NCBI GenBank assembly: GCA_027625915.1
Contig: JANTQA010000012.1
Location: forward strand, 10,564,501-10,628,500
From: Anaeramoeba flamelloides
Taxonomy: Eukaryota; Metamonada; Anaeramoebidae
Direction: 5' to 3'
DNA: 64,000 nucleotides
In this document: piece by piece, positions 46,903-59,644 of the stretch
Position numbering within the stretch: position 1 is the stretch's first letter
Layout: every line of letters begins with the position of its first letter
Position numbers and translations under genes: made by a program
The notes under the pieces: model-generated
Told to the model about the DNA's origin: nothing
The model's input: only the letters and a program-made list of their open reading frames with translations
The model's database searches: none

Positions 46903-47770
46903 CCATTGTGAAAAAATTTTTGGGTTATTAAAAAAAATTGGGTCAGTCAAAAATTTGTTTTGGTTTTTTAAATAGTAAATATTAGCAAAATGATTTTTGA
47001 TCAAAGTAAAATTTTATGAACAAATCTTACATTTAAGAAAAACCAAAGTCACTATCAATAATAATTTTCAGAAGTAAAATTAAATTGTTGCATTTTGACT
47101 TTTTAGAATTACTGTGGAACTCGAAAAATATAAAAATTTATTTTTAATTGTAAACTTTACTAAAAATAAGATAACTATTTATGAGGAAATATTAAAATCT
47201 ATTAATTCAATAAGATATTTATCTTTGTTAAATAGTATGAATGTATCAAAGTTAATTTTAAATATCCTTTTAAACCAAATTGAAACATAAAATCTTCCAA
47301 AAAAGCTATTTTTTTCAGAAGAGATTGTTTTCCACTAATTTTTTACAATCAAAACCTTAAAATAACAAAATACCACGATTCCAGAAACCATTAAAATTCT
47401 TTAGATCTCCATAAACAAACTTTAATTTAAAACGGTTATTAATTTTTGGTCTTCCCAAACAATGATTAACTTGATCTTGGAATGTAATCTAATAAAAAAA
47501 AATTAACATTTTTAGTAAAGTTTGCAATTAAATATAAATTTTTGTTTTTTAGAGTTCCACAGTAATTCTAAAAAGCCAAAATGCAACGAAATAATATTGA
47601 ATTTGAAAATTTATATTGATAGTGACTTTGGTTTTTCTTAAATGTAAGATTTGTTCATAAAATTTTACTTTGATCAAAAATCATTTTGCTAATATTTACT
47701 ATTTAAAAAACCAAAACAAATTTTTGACTGACCCAATTTTTTTTAATGACCCAAATTTTTTTCACAATGG
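46903..47770. mobile_element. Long-TIR foldback element G, 868 bp
   Basis: The arms of about 260 bp begin CCATTGTGAAAAAATTTTTG and end with the reverse complement CAAATTTTTTTCACAATGG. Pairing runs through GGGTCAGTCAAAAATTTG, ATTTAAGAAAAACCAAAGTC and AGAATTACTGTGGAACTC. The central roughly 350 bp is noncoding. The arms differ at scattered positions and by small indels, so the insertion is not recent. Confidence 0.85.
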
Positions 47771-48239
47771 TTATTTATTTTTATTTTTTCATTTAGATTT
47801 TTTAATTGTATTAATTGAAATTATTTTATCAGTTTTCGATTTTTAGTGTTTTTTGGGTCGTGGTGACATATAGATCCAAACACTTTAGGTACATGTAATT
47901 CAATTCCCCTACAAATGAACTCATTTGTTTGGTAATTCGTTTATGATGATTGTTTTTCTTTGTCAAAAAAAAAAAAAATATTTTTACATTAAAGACAAGA
48001 AAAAGAGAAAGAAAAGTAAGAAATTACAAAGGTTAAAAAAAATATGCTGGTTTTAGGGTTTAAAATTTTAGGTTGGTTTATTTATAGTTCACATGTTGAC
48101 ATTTAAAATTATAATTATTACCCTGATGTTTATTCGAATATCGTAGACTTTGAAACTTGTACATGAATTTAAGAGAGAAACATTCATTTTCTCAAATATT
48201 TTTTACTTTTTTATTCATTTCCTGTTTAGTTATTCTCTT

Positions 48240-48806
48240 AATGTTTACAATCCCTAAAATTCGAAAAATAATTATCTTTTATTTGGTGTAGTGTATAATA
48301 TTATTTTGGTTTTATTCATGATCGATCGTCGGCTTTCGTATTCATTTTAATAGTAGATAAATATAGACAATTTTGTTTTTTTTTTTTTCAGAAATCCAAA
48401 TTGAAGTGTGTCAGGCTATTAGATTGATAGGTAATTAAACAAGGATTTTGTCTTCGTTTTTGAGTTTTCAGTTGATATTTTCATTTCCCTAATTCTCGAT
48501 CTCCTAAAATATTGATAAATTAAAATTAAAACTTGCCAATAAAACAAAACTTAAAGTAAAAACATCTTTCTTAAACCTAAAAATTAATTTTTTTTATAAC
48601 TTAAGTTCTAGTCAATTGATCTTAAACTCTTCGATTTGTATTTTGATTTGAGAAAGAAAAAAATAAATTGTCAAAAAATTTTTCATTTTTGAATAACTAT
48701 TAAATTAATAGCAAGCTCAAGATGGATCAGTTCACAACTAAAATGGCATTCCGTTCAATACTAGCCACCAGATAATGTTTTAACCAATATCAGGGATTGT
48801 AAACCT
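48240..48806. repeat. TIR element A, mid-size copy (567 bp)
   Basis: The left end ATGTTTACAATCCCTAAAAT and right end ATATCAGGGATTGTAAACCT share the termini of the elements at 31002 and 33381. The GATCGATCGTCGGC inner segment resembles the CTATCATCGGCTTGG segment of the 169-bp copy. It is noncoding. Confidence 0.7.
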
Positions 48807-49109
48807 TAAACAATTTAGACTTTTAAGGTAGAAAAGATTTTTATGTTTTTTGATTAAAAACTTGTGAAAATTCAGTATTTGACAAAATTATGATTTTAGG
48901 ATGAAAGAAACCCATAATTGAGTTTTCAAGTAAAAATGAATCATAAGAAAAATACAAATTTCTCGATAAAACTGAAAAAGGTAGCTTGGAAAATAATTTA
49001 ATTGTCACTTAAATGAGGCAAGTGTTTTGTTAAATTTATGAGTTGAAATTTTAATTAACTCTTTCCATACCCAATTAAAATTCATTTTTTCAAAAAAATC
49101 TATCTTTAA

Positions 49110-52100
49110 ATGAAACTCTTTTTAGGTTTAATTTTTTTCGTATTTTGTCTTCAATTCTTAGCTGTTGAAGCGTACCCAGCAGCTTACAAAGTTAAAACTG
49201 TTTGGCAAATTCCCGCTGGAGGAATTGTTGAACCATTAGTCATTAACTATGACGGAAACGCCAAGAAACAAAGGATCTCCATGTACACATGGGATTTCAC
49301 CAAAGCAATCGACACAGACTTAATTGACAATGGCGCTAAGAAGGCCTACCATTTAAGGATCTCCGATAGTGAGCCTAAATGCTTTCTTGATACAGAAGAA
49401 ACAGACTTGCATCCTGTTCTCCCAGATCTTAGCACTTGGACAAAATTAAGTAACACCGTGGTGAGGGGATGGCAAGTACTTCATTACCAAATGAACCAAA
49501 CACAATACGGAAGAGTGAACACTTATGACTTTTACTGTAAAGACGACACAGACAAGACTCCAGTCCGTTATCATTTACATGGTTATAACATTCTCTTTGG
49601 CTCTCACTATGACAACTACTTACTTGACTACTATGAATATTCAACAACCCTTGACTCAAAAGTTTTTGACGTTCCTTCACTATGCTCTGGTGATGTTGAA
49701 GAAAAAAAAATTACTCCTCAAATTTCTACTATTTCTGCTTCTTTTAAAAAATTCTCAACCTTTGCTAGCGAATTTGGAAAAATTTATAAAACACAAGAAG
49801 AACACACATACAGACAAAAAGTATTCCAATCCAATCTTGAAATGATCGAAAATCATAATGCTCAAAACAAAGGATACAAACGTAATATATTTTTTTTTTT
49901 TTGATTTTACTTTTTTTTTTTTTTTAAAAACTTTTGTTTTTATTGTTTTCTTTTTGCTTGACTCGGTAATTTTTTTATTTTTATTCAAACTTGGAAAAAA
50001 AAAATTTGGTGATTCATCTTTATTAGTGTTTGTGAATTTTTCTTTTCACACTTTCTTAATTCCTTTTCCAAAAGAATTTTCTTTTTCTTTTTGTCAAAAG
50101 ATCTTTTTTTTTTTGAAGACCTTTGTTTTAAAAAAATTTTTAATAATTTCCAAGTCTATATGAATTTACCGAGACTAACAAAAAATTTCAAAACAACAAA
50201 CATTCTTTAATGAATTCTTAACATTTTTTTTCTTCTTTTATACTTTTTTTTTTTTTTTTTTTATTTTATTTTTTTTTTTTTGATTTTTTCAAATCAACAA
50301 AACCCAAGTTGGTTTGAATCAATTTAGTGATCTTACTTTTGAAGAATTTTCATCATTAAAACTTGGCCACAAGGGATCAGTTCAACCTGGTTTGGGTCAA
50401 TCTCAATATGAAAGTTTAGGACTTGATGTTCCAGATTATTGGAATTGGAAAGAAAGAGGAGCTGTTGCTTATGTTAAAGATCAATGTAACTGTGGATCAT
50501 GCTGGAGTTTCAGTGGTGTAGGTGCACTTGAAGGTGCCTATTATATGGCTTTTGGTGAATTAAAATACTTTTCTGAACAAAATGTTTGATTTTAAATTTT
50601 TTTTTATTTTTTTTTTTATTATTTTTCCAAAAATTTCCATTTCTTTCAACAAAGTTCAATATTTAGTTCAACTTTAAAAAAAAAAAATCAACTAATTTTA
50701 TTTCAAGCCACCTCAAAAAGTATCTCTGAAACAGTTAAGAAATCTTCATAGAACTAAATTAGGATCGTATTAAAAACGATTTTGTCAACTTTTTTGAATG
50801 ATAAAATGAAAGAAATAATTGTCTTCTGTAAATGATCTACAACCAAACCACCAAGACAAATTGATTAAATTAAAAATTGAAAATAAAACATTGTTGAAAT
50901 ATCTTGTGAAAATTGTTATTCTCTATTAAATATTTTATTCAAAGATCAAGTGGTTTGAAAAAAGTCAAAACAAAATGTTTTCTAATTGTGATCATAAAGA
51001 TGCTTTATTTCAGCCTTTAAACAAATTTATATTGACTTTATGAAAAAATATTTGTCTTTCCTTTTTTAAAATTACCACGTTTCAGTCAATATCAAAATTA
51101 ACATTATTTTCAATTCCTTTTTAATAATAAGATTTCAATTAAAAAACTAAGATATCATTAAAGTTTCAATTCTCTGTAAAAAAAAAAAAAAAAACACCAA
51201 CCACATCTTATACAAAAAATTATTCTGATAATTCTTTGATGGAAAAGATAAACATAAAAATTTTATATTTAAAAATAATCTATTAATGGAAAAACATTTG
51301 ACTGATTTATAATAAAATGAACATTAAAATTTAACAAAATATATTTTGAGTTTTTTTTTTTTTTTTTTCAAAATATATTTTCAATAAAATTCTAAATCCG
51401 CATTTATTTATTTATTTATTTATTTATGGATTTTATAATTAACACCAACTGAATCATTTATTTTATGAACCTTCAAAAAAATATTTTTAACCATTACAGC
51501 CATTTTAAAAAGATGAGGAAAAAAAATTCTTTAAAAAGTGACAAACTAATTGTTTGTTTCACTCTGATAAGTACTTTGGATAACTACTTTTCAAAACTTT
51601 AATTTTCTCACTTTTTTAAAATTGCTATATTGATAAATAATTACTAAATAATCACTTTTTTTTTTCCAATTCTACAAAACAAAATATTTCTTGATAAAAA
51701 GAAAAAATTAATTGAAATTAATAAAACAATAATTTTTACAAATAAAATAATGTATAAAACAAAAATGCAAAAATAGAAATTTAAATGTCTAAAAAACATT
51801 AATTTTATATTTTTTTAAATTTTCAAAATTTTTCCAAATCCATTTTAAATTATTTTTATTATTTTTATTTTGATTTTATATATGCTACAATCAACAGTTA
51901 ATGGATTGTTCTTGGGAATATGGTAATAGTGCATGTGAAGGTGGACTCTATTTCGGTGCTTATGATTACATTAGAGAATATGGATTAACAACAGAAGATC
52001 AATACCCATACTTAAATGTAGATGCTTATTGTGGATATGACAGTAGCATGGCCGAAGTTGCTATTACTGGTTATCTCAATATCTCAACGCCAGGTGACGA

Positions 52101-53039
52101 AGCACTCCTTCAAGAAATGTTATATATTAACGGACCACTTGCAATTGCTATTGATGTTTTACCTGATTTTGTTTTTTATACAGAAGGTGTCTATAACAAT
52201 ACCAAATGTGGAAACAAATTTGACAACTTAAATCATGGTGTTTTACTTGTTGGTTATGGTACAGAAAATGGTGTTGATTATTGGCTTGTCAAGAATTCTT
52301 GGGTAAATTTTTTTTTTATTTTTTATTTTTCGATTATTTAAATTTACATTTAATGGACTTTTTCTAAAAAAAATCAAATTATTGCATTTGATTTTGTGAG
52401 ATTAATTTTAACAATTTATTCAATTTTTAAATTAAGTGCAAGTCAAATATATTTTTACTCAATTCACATAACTAAATAACAATTTGATACCCTTTTGAAA
52501 AATATTTTGTCAAAATAATACTTTTTTGATCTTTTTTAATTTTAATCTTGATGAATTCTCGAAAGAAATTCATTTATTTAGAGAAAGGAGTATTAAAATT
52601 CTCGAAAGAAATTAATAACCCCTCATCAATTTTCCCAAAAAAAAAAAAAAATAAAATCATATGTTTAATAATAAATATATATTTATTATTCTTCTTGAAT
52701 TACTACAACATATTAAAGAAAATTAAATTTCTTCATAAAAACTAAAAAATCAATTCATAATAAATTCAAATAAAGAAATAATAAAAGAATTAATTAAACT
52801 TTTTCGAAATTGTCCAAAAAGTTCTTTGTTTTTTTTGTTTTTTATAAAAAACGTTTATTCAATTTTTACTATTATTTCTATCTCCTAATAATATATTCTT
52901 ATTCATATAGAGTACAACATGGGGTGATCAAGGATATATCAAAATGATTAGAAATGCAGATAATCAATGTGGTGTCGGTACAGTACCAGCTGCTCCTATC
53001 ATCGATCGTAACAAAACTGAAAAACTCAGAAGCAAATAA
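49110..53039 (+). CDS. Secreted papain-family (C1A) cysteine protease with CfaD-like N-terminal domain
   Basis: There are four exons, 49110-49881, 50309-50583, 51898-52302 and 52911-53039, giving 526 aa ending in TAA, with junction phases 1, 0, 0. A signal peptide (MKLFLGLIFFVFCLQFLAVEA) is followed by a roughly 170-residue domain beginning YPAAYKVKTVWQIPAGG. It resembles the extra N-terminal domain of Dictyostelium counting-factor-associated protein D. Next comes an I29-type propeptide (EEHTYRQKVFQSNLEMIENHN, GLNQFSDLTFEEF) and the mature enzyme. The catalytic set is complete: Gln316, Cys322 (CGSCW), His462 (NHGVLLVGYG) and Asn482 (NSW). This is a cathepsin-L-like endopeptidase, secreted or lysosomal. 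Intron 2 is 1314 bp. The regulatory role of the N-terminal domain is inferred from CfaD only. Confidence 0.92.
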
Positions 53040-55494
53040 ACCAAATTCAGAATACAACAATATAAGATATTTAAAAATATTAAAACAAAAAAAAAAAAAA
53101 AAATTTTTTTTTTTTTATTCATAAATCATAATATTAATCTCTCGATTATCAATACTTTTTAATTTTTGAGAATTTAAGCATAAATCTAAAGAATAATCTT
53201 TGCTCGACTTTACAAAATAAAAAACAAAATAGGATTAAAGTTTCCAAATTTTTTTTTTTATTTTTCTTTTTTATTTAAACTTTTTCTTAAATATTAACGT
53301 TTGTTCTCTCTGATTTTGTAAAAATTTGATTTGATTTTAAAATAAATTCAAAAACCAACAAATAATTGTTTAATTCCCAAAATTATTTTTAAAAAAAGTA
53401 TTTTCTATTATTTTTGATTACTTTTTCCAAAAAAGTTCGAAAAAATACCAAAACTTTGGATATTTGTGATGAGAATATTTTTCAAAAATTAATAATTTTT
53501 TAATTTGTGTATATAGTGATGTCTTAACTTGCAAAATTTTTTCTTAAATGTTGGTAGTATGTTGTGTATATTCAAACTTTTTTTTTGATATAAGAGATAA
53601 AAAAAGAAATGTGTTAGCCAATAACAACAAATTTTTCTGAATAAATGCAAATTGAAAAAATTCAATATTTGTAGAAATGTGTTATTTTTTTTTACTTTTA
53701 TTTAACATTTTCATATTAATTTCCATTTTAATATTTCGAAATTAGAAAAAAGGATAATTTAGGTTTAGTTTTGAGTTATGTTATGTGGGGAGATTCGAAA
53801 AGTATTAATTAACATAACCAGTAAGTAAATTACAAAATATTTCTATAATATTGGGTAGGGTTTATAAAAATTAAAATGTTAAAGAACGTTATAAAAAATG
53901 TTATATGATCTGTCGGCTTTATTTTCTTATTTTCTATTAGGGACTAGAGTAATTTTTTGTATAAAGATACAATTGAAATGTATCAAAAAACACATTTGTG
54001 AACTTTCGGAAAATGAGTTCTCATTTTTATTCAGGAGTTCATTTTTCGCTATTGTGAATTTTCAGTAAAACGACAATGATATTTTCTTTTAGTTTGAATT
54101 TTTGAATAAAAAAAAAATAAAAATTTACTAAATATTATGAGTTATCCGAAATCTCACTTCTAGTAATTTCTAAAAGTATGTATGAAAAAATAACCTTGGA
54201 ATCTTTAATCTCATTATAAAAATACCAGAAAAATTAAACAAATATTGAATCATTGAAGATCAGAAAAATTGATACATTATTTTATTGATAAATAAATATT
54301 AAATTTCTTGAAATTTAAAAAGATTTGGTAATACTCTTTTTTCGAATACCAAGAGTATATAAACAATGAAAATGCTTATATTAAAATCAGTTAATTGATA
54401 ATATCTAGTATTTTTTTTATTAGATTTATTTATTTAAATCCGTTTTCTTTGTTTGAAAATCTTTAAAAAATTGTGAAATAATTGTAAACCCTATTTATAC
54501 ATTTAATCTTTGTGTTGTTAATAACCCACTGAAAGAATTAAGATTGAATAATTGATTATTGAATCTAAATAATCAAATTAAAAATCATTTCTTTAGATTA
54601 TAAGTTGTATTATCCTGGTTTTAAAAAAATATTTTGGGTGAATTTTTAATTTGAAGGTTTAGTTTTTTTTCTCAGATTTTTAATTTAATAAAAAGAAAAT
54701 TTTGATTTGAGCTGTTTTTTCAATAAAGAAATGATATTTTTAAGTTTAAAATAATATTTGTAATTTTTTTGAAATTATATAGATTTTTTATCCCGGTTTT
54801 TTTTTAGAACTTGGTGGTTTCATTTTTAAAATGTATTTTTGGTACGCTTTCTTTACAGATATCAAGATTTCATTCTTCTTTTAAAGAAATTAATTTTTTT
54901 TTAAAAAAATCCAGTAATTAATCGAATTTGAAACTTTTCAAAAAGAGAAAAAAATCGATCCAACATTTAAAAATAATAATTCTTCCAGAGAATCATTTAA
55001 AATGAATTTGATTTTCTAGTAATCAAGGTTATTACTTTGTTTTTCACTTTCAGGATGCGGTAATTTTTTATTATAAAATTTGTTAGGAAATTTATCTCAA
55101 GATTTTTTTTGTTTACTATTCTCTTGAGACTTAGTCTAATGAAAATACAAGTTTGGCTATTATCAACTCTTAAACAAACCCTTATTGTATAATATACAGT
55201 ATTTTGTCATTTATCTTAAGGTTTAAAGAACCTTCAGATTTGAATAAAAATTATAATAAATTTTTTTAACAAAAACAACGGATAGTTGTTTCAAATTAAT
55301 AAAAGAAAGTTTTTCACTTGTTTTTATTCAAAATCTTAATTAAACAGAGAACTGTAACACCTAGAAAACCTTTAAAAAATAATATTTGGTTTATTATTGA
55401 TTAGCCAAATAATTCTTTTAGTTGGATCATTATTCTTCCTTTTTTTTTCCTCGTCTTGTTTTTTTTATAGTTGGTCAATAAAAATATATTCTCA
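53040..55494. other. Intergenic between the protease and MCM3
   Basis: The sequence is A/T-rich with no gene recognised. Nothing in it shows convincing codon structure or long inverted repeats. It should contain the 3' end of the protease transcript and the MCM3 promoter, but no motif can be defended. Confidence 0.45.
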
Positions 55495-58400
55495 ATGATT
55501 ACACAAACAGAAGATTTTGTAACAAATAAACGAGAGTTTATTCGTTTTCTTCGTACAAATGTATAAACTCTTTTCTTTTTTCTTTTCTTTTAATAAAAAC
55601 AGAAAAAAACTAACAAAAAACAACAAACAATTTTTTACCAATCCTTTTAAAAAAAAAACACTAAACAGTATGAAAAAGAAATTGAAAAGTTAATTGAAAC
55701 AAAAGCAATTCGACTAATAATAAAAATTGATGATCTTAGGAATTTTGATCTTGAAAAAAGCCTTGAGTAAACAATTTCGCATTTTCGATCCCTTTTATCA
55801 TTTCTTTTATTTAAATTTATCCAACACAAAACAAACAAACAAACAAACAAACAAACAAAAACAAAAAATAAACAAACAAAAAACAAAACCCAAAACAAAA
55901 AAACCACTTAAAGGCTATTAGAAAGCCCACTACTAAACATATTAACGCTTGAACAAGCACTTGAAGAAATTGTCCGAGAAATTGATGACGATTACTTAAA
56001 AAGGCAAAAGATAAGCAGGCTCCATATTGGGATCAATGGCAATTTGGGAACAAAATTGCATGTCACTCCAAGGCAATTAGATTCGAGTTTAATTGGGCAA
56101 TTAGTAAGAGTAGATGGTATTGTTACAAGGGTTTCCTTAGTCCGCCCAAAGGTTGTCAAGTCTGTTCATTATTGCAGAAAAACGGGCAAGTTAATCAAAA
56201 GGGAGTACAGGGATTCCACTTCAACTGTCGGGCTACCAACAGGATCTGTATATCCTCAACAGGACGAAGAAGGAAACCCTTTAATCACTGAATATGGAAT
56301 GTGTGAATATAAAGATTACCAAAGGGTGTTATTGCAAGAAATGCCCGAGATCGCACCTACGGGCCAAATGCCAAGATCTGTGGAATTAATTGTTGAGCAT
56401 GATTTAGTTGATCAATGCAAACCAGGTGATCGAATTGAAATCACAGGGGTGTACAGGGCATTGACAGGGCGCGCGCGAGGAACTATCTCGGGCATTTTTA
56501 AAACTGTTCTATTGGGGAACTATTTAAGGGTCATCGGCGACAAAACAAAGAACAATGATCTAACAGAGGAAGACATGACAAATATTCAAAAAATCTCCAA
56601 AAGAAAAGACATTTTCCAATTACTGACTAGCTCTGTTGCAACATCAATTTATGGACATCAAAAAATCAAACAAGCCATTTTACTGATGTTGTTAGGAGGC
56701 GTAGAAAAGAATTTGAAAAACAAAACTCATTTAAGGGGAGACATCAACATTATGCTGATTGGTGATCCAAGTACAGCCAAATCACAATTTTTAAGATTTG
56801 TAATGAATACTGCACCCTTATCAGTTTCGACAACTGGAAGAGGATCGACTGGCGTTGGTTTATGTATTTCACCAAATTCAAATATTTATTATTTAAAAAG
56901 CAATCAAAAGAATCAAGTAAAAAACTGTAAAATTCAAAAATTAATCGAAAAGAGATTTCAAAATTTAAAAAAATTGAATAAAACGCCATTTGAAATTGAA
57001 AAAAATGTTTGGGTAACAAAAGAAAATAAAACTCCAATAAAAATTTTAGGAATCAATGAAAAAGAAAATGAGAACGAAAATGAAAATGGTAATACCAAAA
57101 TTAAATTTGTTAATGTTACACATTATTGGAAAATTAAAACTCCCCACACAATGGTCAAAATTACAACGGTTTCTGGAAAAAAAATTAAAATTAACTCAAA
57201 ATACAAAGCTTTATATGAAAAATTCCCCAAATGGGAAACCCTTCTGGAGAAAATCAATGCTTTGAAAATTGGTGACTACATTGGAATAAATTCGAATCTT
57301 TCTTCTAATCCCAACACCATTACAACAAATAGCAATGACAATAACAATGATAATAAATTGAATAAATATTTAAAATTTGAAAAAATTTTTGAAATCAAAG
57401 ACTTTTCTCCAAAATATGATTATGTTTACGATTTCACTGTTGAAAATTCACACAATTTTTTCGCAAATGGAATTTTGGTCCATAACACAGCAGCGGTCAC
57501 AACAGATAGAGAAACGGGCGAAAGGAGATTGGAAGCGGGGGCAATGGTTTTGAGTGATCGTGGTGTCTGTTGCATTGATGAGTTTGATAAAATGAGCGAA
57601 ATCGATCGTGTCGCCATTCATGAAGTTATGGAACAACAGACAGTTACCATTTCGAAAGCAGGGATACACACCTCTTTAAACGCCAGATGCTCTGTGCTTG
57701 CAGCTGCGAATCCAATTTATGGGCAATACAATCGATCCAAAAAGCCCGCCGAGAATATTGCCTTACCTGACTCTTTGCTTTCTAGATTTGATTTGTTATT
57801 TATTGTCTTAGATACCATTGATCCAGAATACGACCGCTCGCTTTCAGATCACGTCTTAAAACTGCACATGTTTCGAAATGATTCGATCGCCCTAATTGAA
57901 AAAGAGGAGCAATCAAACGAGAACAAAAAGAAAATAAAAAAGACTCAAATCTTCCAAGAGTATAACGAAATTTTGCACAGCACAAATTCAATAACATTTA
58001 AAAAACAGAAAAAGAAACAAGAAGAAGAACAAAAGAAACCAGAAATTTTGACACTTGAATTTTTACAAAAATACATCCAATATGCAAAATCGAACTCATC
58101 ACCACAAATGACAAAGGCATCGTCAGACATAATCATCAACTCTTGGGCAGAGCTCAGAAACAAAGAACAAACGAAAACTTTGCCAATTACAGCAAGAACC
58201 CTTGAAACAATGATCAGATTGTCAACAGCCCATGCTAAAAGCAGATTAGGGAAAAAGGTTACCAAAAGCGATGTGAAGGTTGCTCTTGATATTATGAATT
58301 TTGCTTTGTTTCATGAGTCAACAACAATGAAGACATTTAATAAAAAATCTAAAAAAAAGAAAAAAAAGAAGGGTAGAAAAAGAAAAAAAATTACAGAAGA

Positions 58401-59010
58401 AGAGGAAAAAGACGACGAAAACAAAAAGGAAATCGAGATTGAAATTGAAAAAGAAAAGAAAAAGAATACAGAAAAAAAAACAAAAAAAACTCAAAATATA
58501 AAAAAAACAAAGAAAAAAAAAAAAAAAGAAGAAGAACAAGAAGAAACCGAAGAAGAAGAAATTGAAATGGATTTGATCGATGACGATGATTCAGAATCTG
58601 ATGAAGAGGATGAAGAAGAATCCGATGATGATGATGAGGAGGATTCAGATTCAGGCTCTGACGATTCCGATGAAGACGATTCTGACGAAGATGATTCTGA
58701 CGAAGACGATTCTGACGAAGACGATTCAGATGAAGACGAAGAATCTGGTTCTGACGAAGAAGATTCAGATTCAGATTCAGATTCAGATGATGAAAATAAA
58801 GAAGGAAACAGAGTTGATCAATTTAAAGTTTCACTTTCAAAATTATTTAATAAAAAAAGAGAAACTCAAATGAAATTTAAAAATATTTTAAAAAAACTAA
58901 ATAAAAAATTAAAAAATCAATACACAGAAAAAGAAGCAACCAACTACTTAAAAACACTAGACAAAGAAAATAGAGTAATGTTTAAAAATGGTGTTGTTAC
59001 CTTAATTTAA
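55495..59010 (+). CDS. MCM3: MCM3 replicative helicase subunit containing an intein
   Basis: The exons are 55495-55560, 55669-55766 and 55914-59010 (TAA), with phases 0 and 2. The precursor is 1086 aa, or 878 after removal of the 208-residue intein. MCM3 identity is clear from VRPKVVKSVHYCRKTGK, SVYPQQDEEGNPL and the run from GVGL to TAAVTTDRETGERRLEAG. The AAA+ motifs are Walker A GDPSTAKSQ (Lys344 in the precursor), Walker B IDEFDKM (about 609-615) and Arg finger SRFD (Arg679). MCM3 is part of the MCM2-7 ring that unwinds DNA at replication forks. The C-terminus has a Lys-rich stretch, then tandem DDSDE repeats, then a winged-helix-like end. An AATAAA follows at 59059. Intron 2 carries a (CAAA)n tract. 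Exteins use more G/C than the intein. Confidence 0.95.
56863..57486 (+). other. In-frame mini-intein (208 aa) in MCM3
   Basis: The insert starts at Cys (CISPNSNIYY, block A) directly after the conserved GVGL and ends VYDFTVENSHNFFANGILVHN followed by Thr of the C-extein (blocks F and G; His207, Asn208, Thr+1). LKIGDYIGI precedes an Asn-rich spacer where a homing endonuclease would sit; no LAGLIDADG motifs are present. In block B the segment VSGKKIKINSKY has Asn and Tyr114 where TxxH is usual. Length is a multiple of three with no stops and no GT-AG ends at its limits, so it is expressed within the protein. Removing it restores the uninterrupted MCM3 sequence GVGLTAAVTT. Self-splicing is inferred from the conserved nucleophiles. 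Confidence 0.93.
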
Positions 59011-59644
59011 AAAATTATACTTTTATTAATTTCCGATAATACTTGGATTTATTCCCAAAATAAAGATTATATAAAATTTTCATTTTTTCTTTTTTTTAAT
59101 ATGAAACACTTCCAATGACCTTAAGTGAGTAAGTACATTTTTCACATTTTGAGTGTCACCATTTATGCGAAACTGAATTATACAAATCATTTCTTTAACT
59201 AAAATATATTGGTATTTTAATAAATATGGAAGTGGGATATATCTGTAGTAGTATAAGATATTTTCATCCTAACAACCAAAAAACGGAAATCCAAAAAAAT
59301 GAAAAGATTGATCATGAAAAAATATATAAAAATCATTTATTTCTTGATCTTATGAGTAAAATTTGGCACAATTACTTCTTTACTTAGGTTTTATTTTTAA
59401 TTCTTCATGGAAATACTTTTGTTTGTAAAATTTTTGAGAAACAAATTACTTTTTATTTCCAAAGAATTTTCAAAATGAATTTAAAAATCCTATTTTGATG
59501 GGTTCATCTAATTCTTGATTGGATTCAGAAAATATGAGATTTTTTGAATTTGTCTCTTCAGAAATAAAGATTTATTGGACAAATTGGTTTGATTTTGAGA
59601 ATTTATTATTTTCGATCAAAATTGAAAAAAAAGTTTTTTTTTTT

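Noticed and set aside
49429-49988. Antisense and alternate frames over the protease exon 1
   Set aside because: They are shadows of the real exon, which has signal peptide, domain and propeptide matches.
56863-57486. Ordinary intron in MCM3
   Set aside because: The length is a multiple of three without stops, the borders are TGT and AAC rather than GT and AG, and intein blocks are present at both ends.
57426-58539. Antisense frames over MCM3 exon 3
   Set aside because: They are shadows of a conserved coding region, including poly-Phe from the Lys-rich tail.
58318-58539. Frameshift suspicion in the MCM3 Lys-rich region
   Set aside because: The frame stays open through the A-rich tract and continues into the acidic repeats and a sensible C-terminus.
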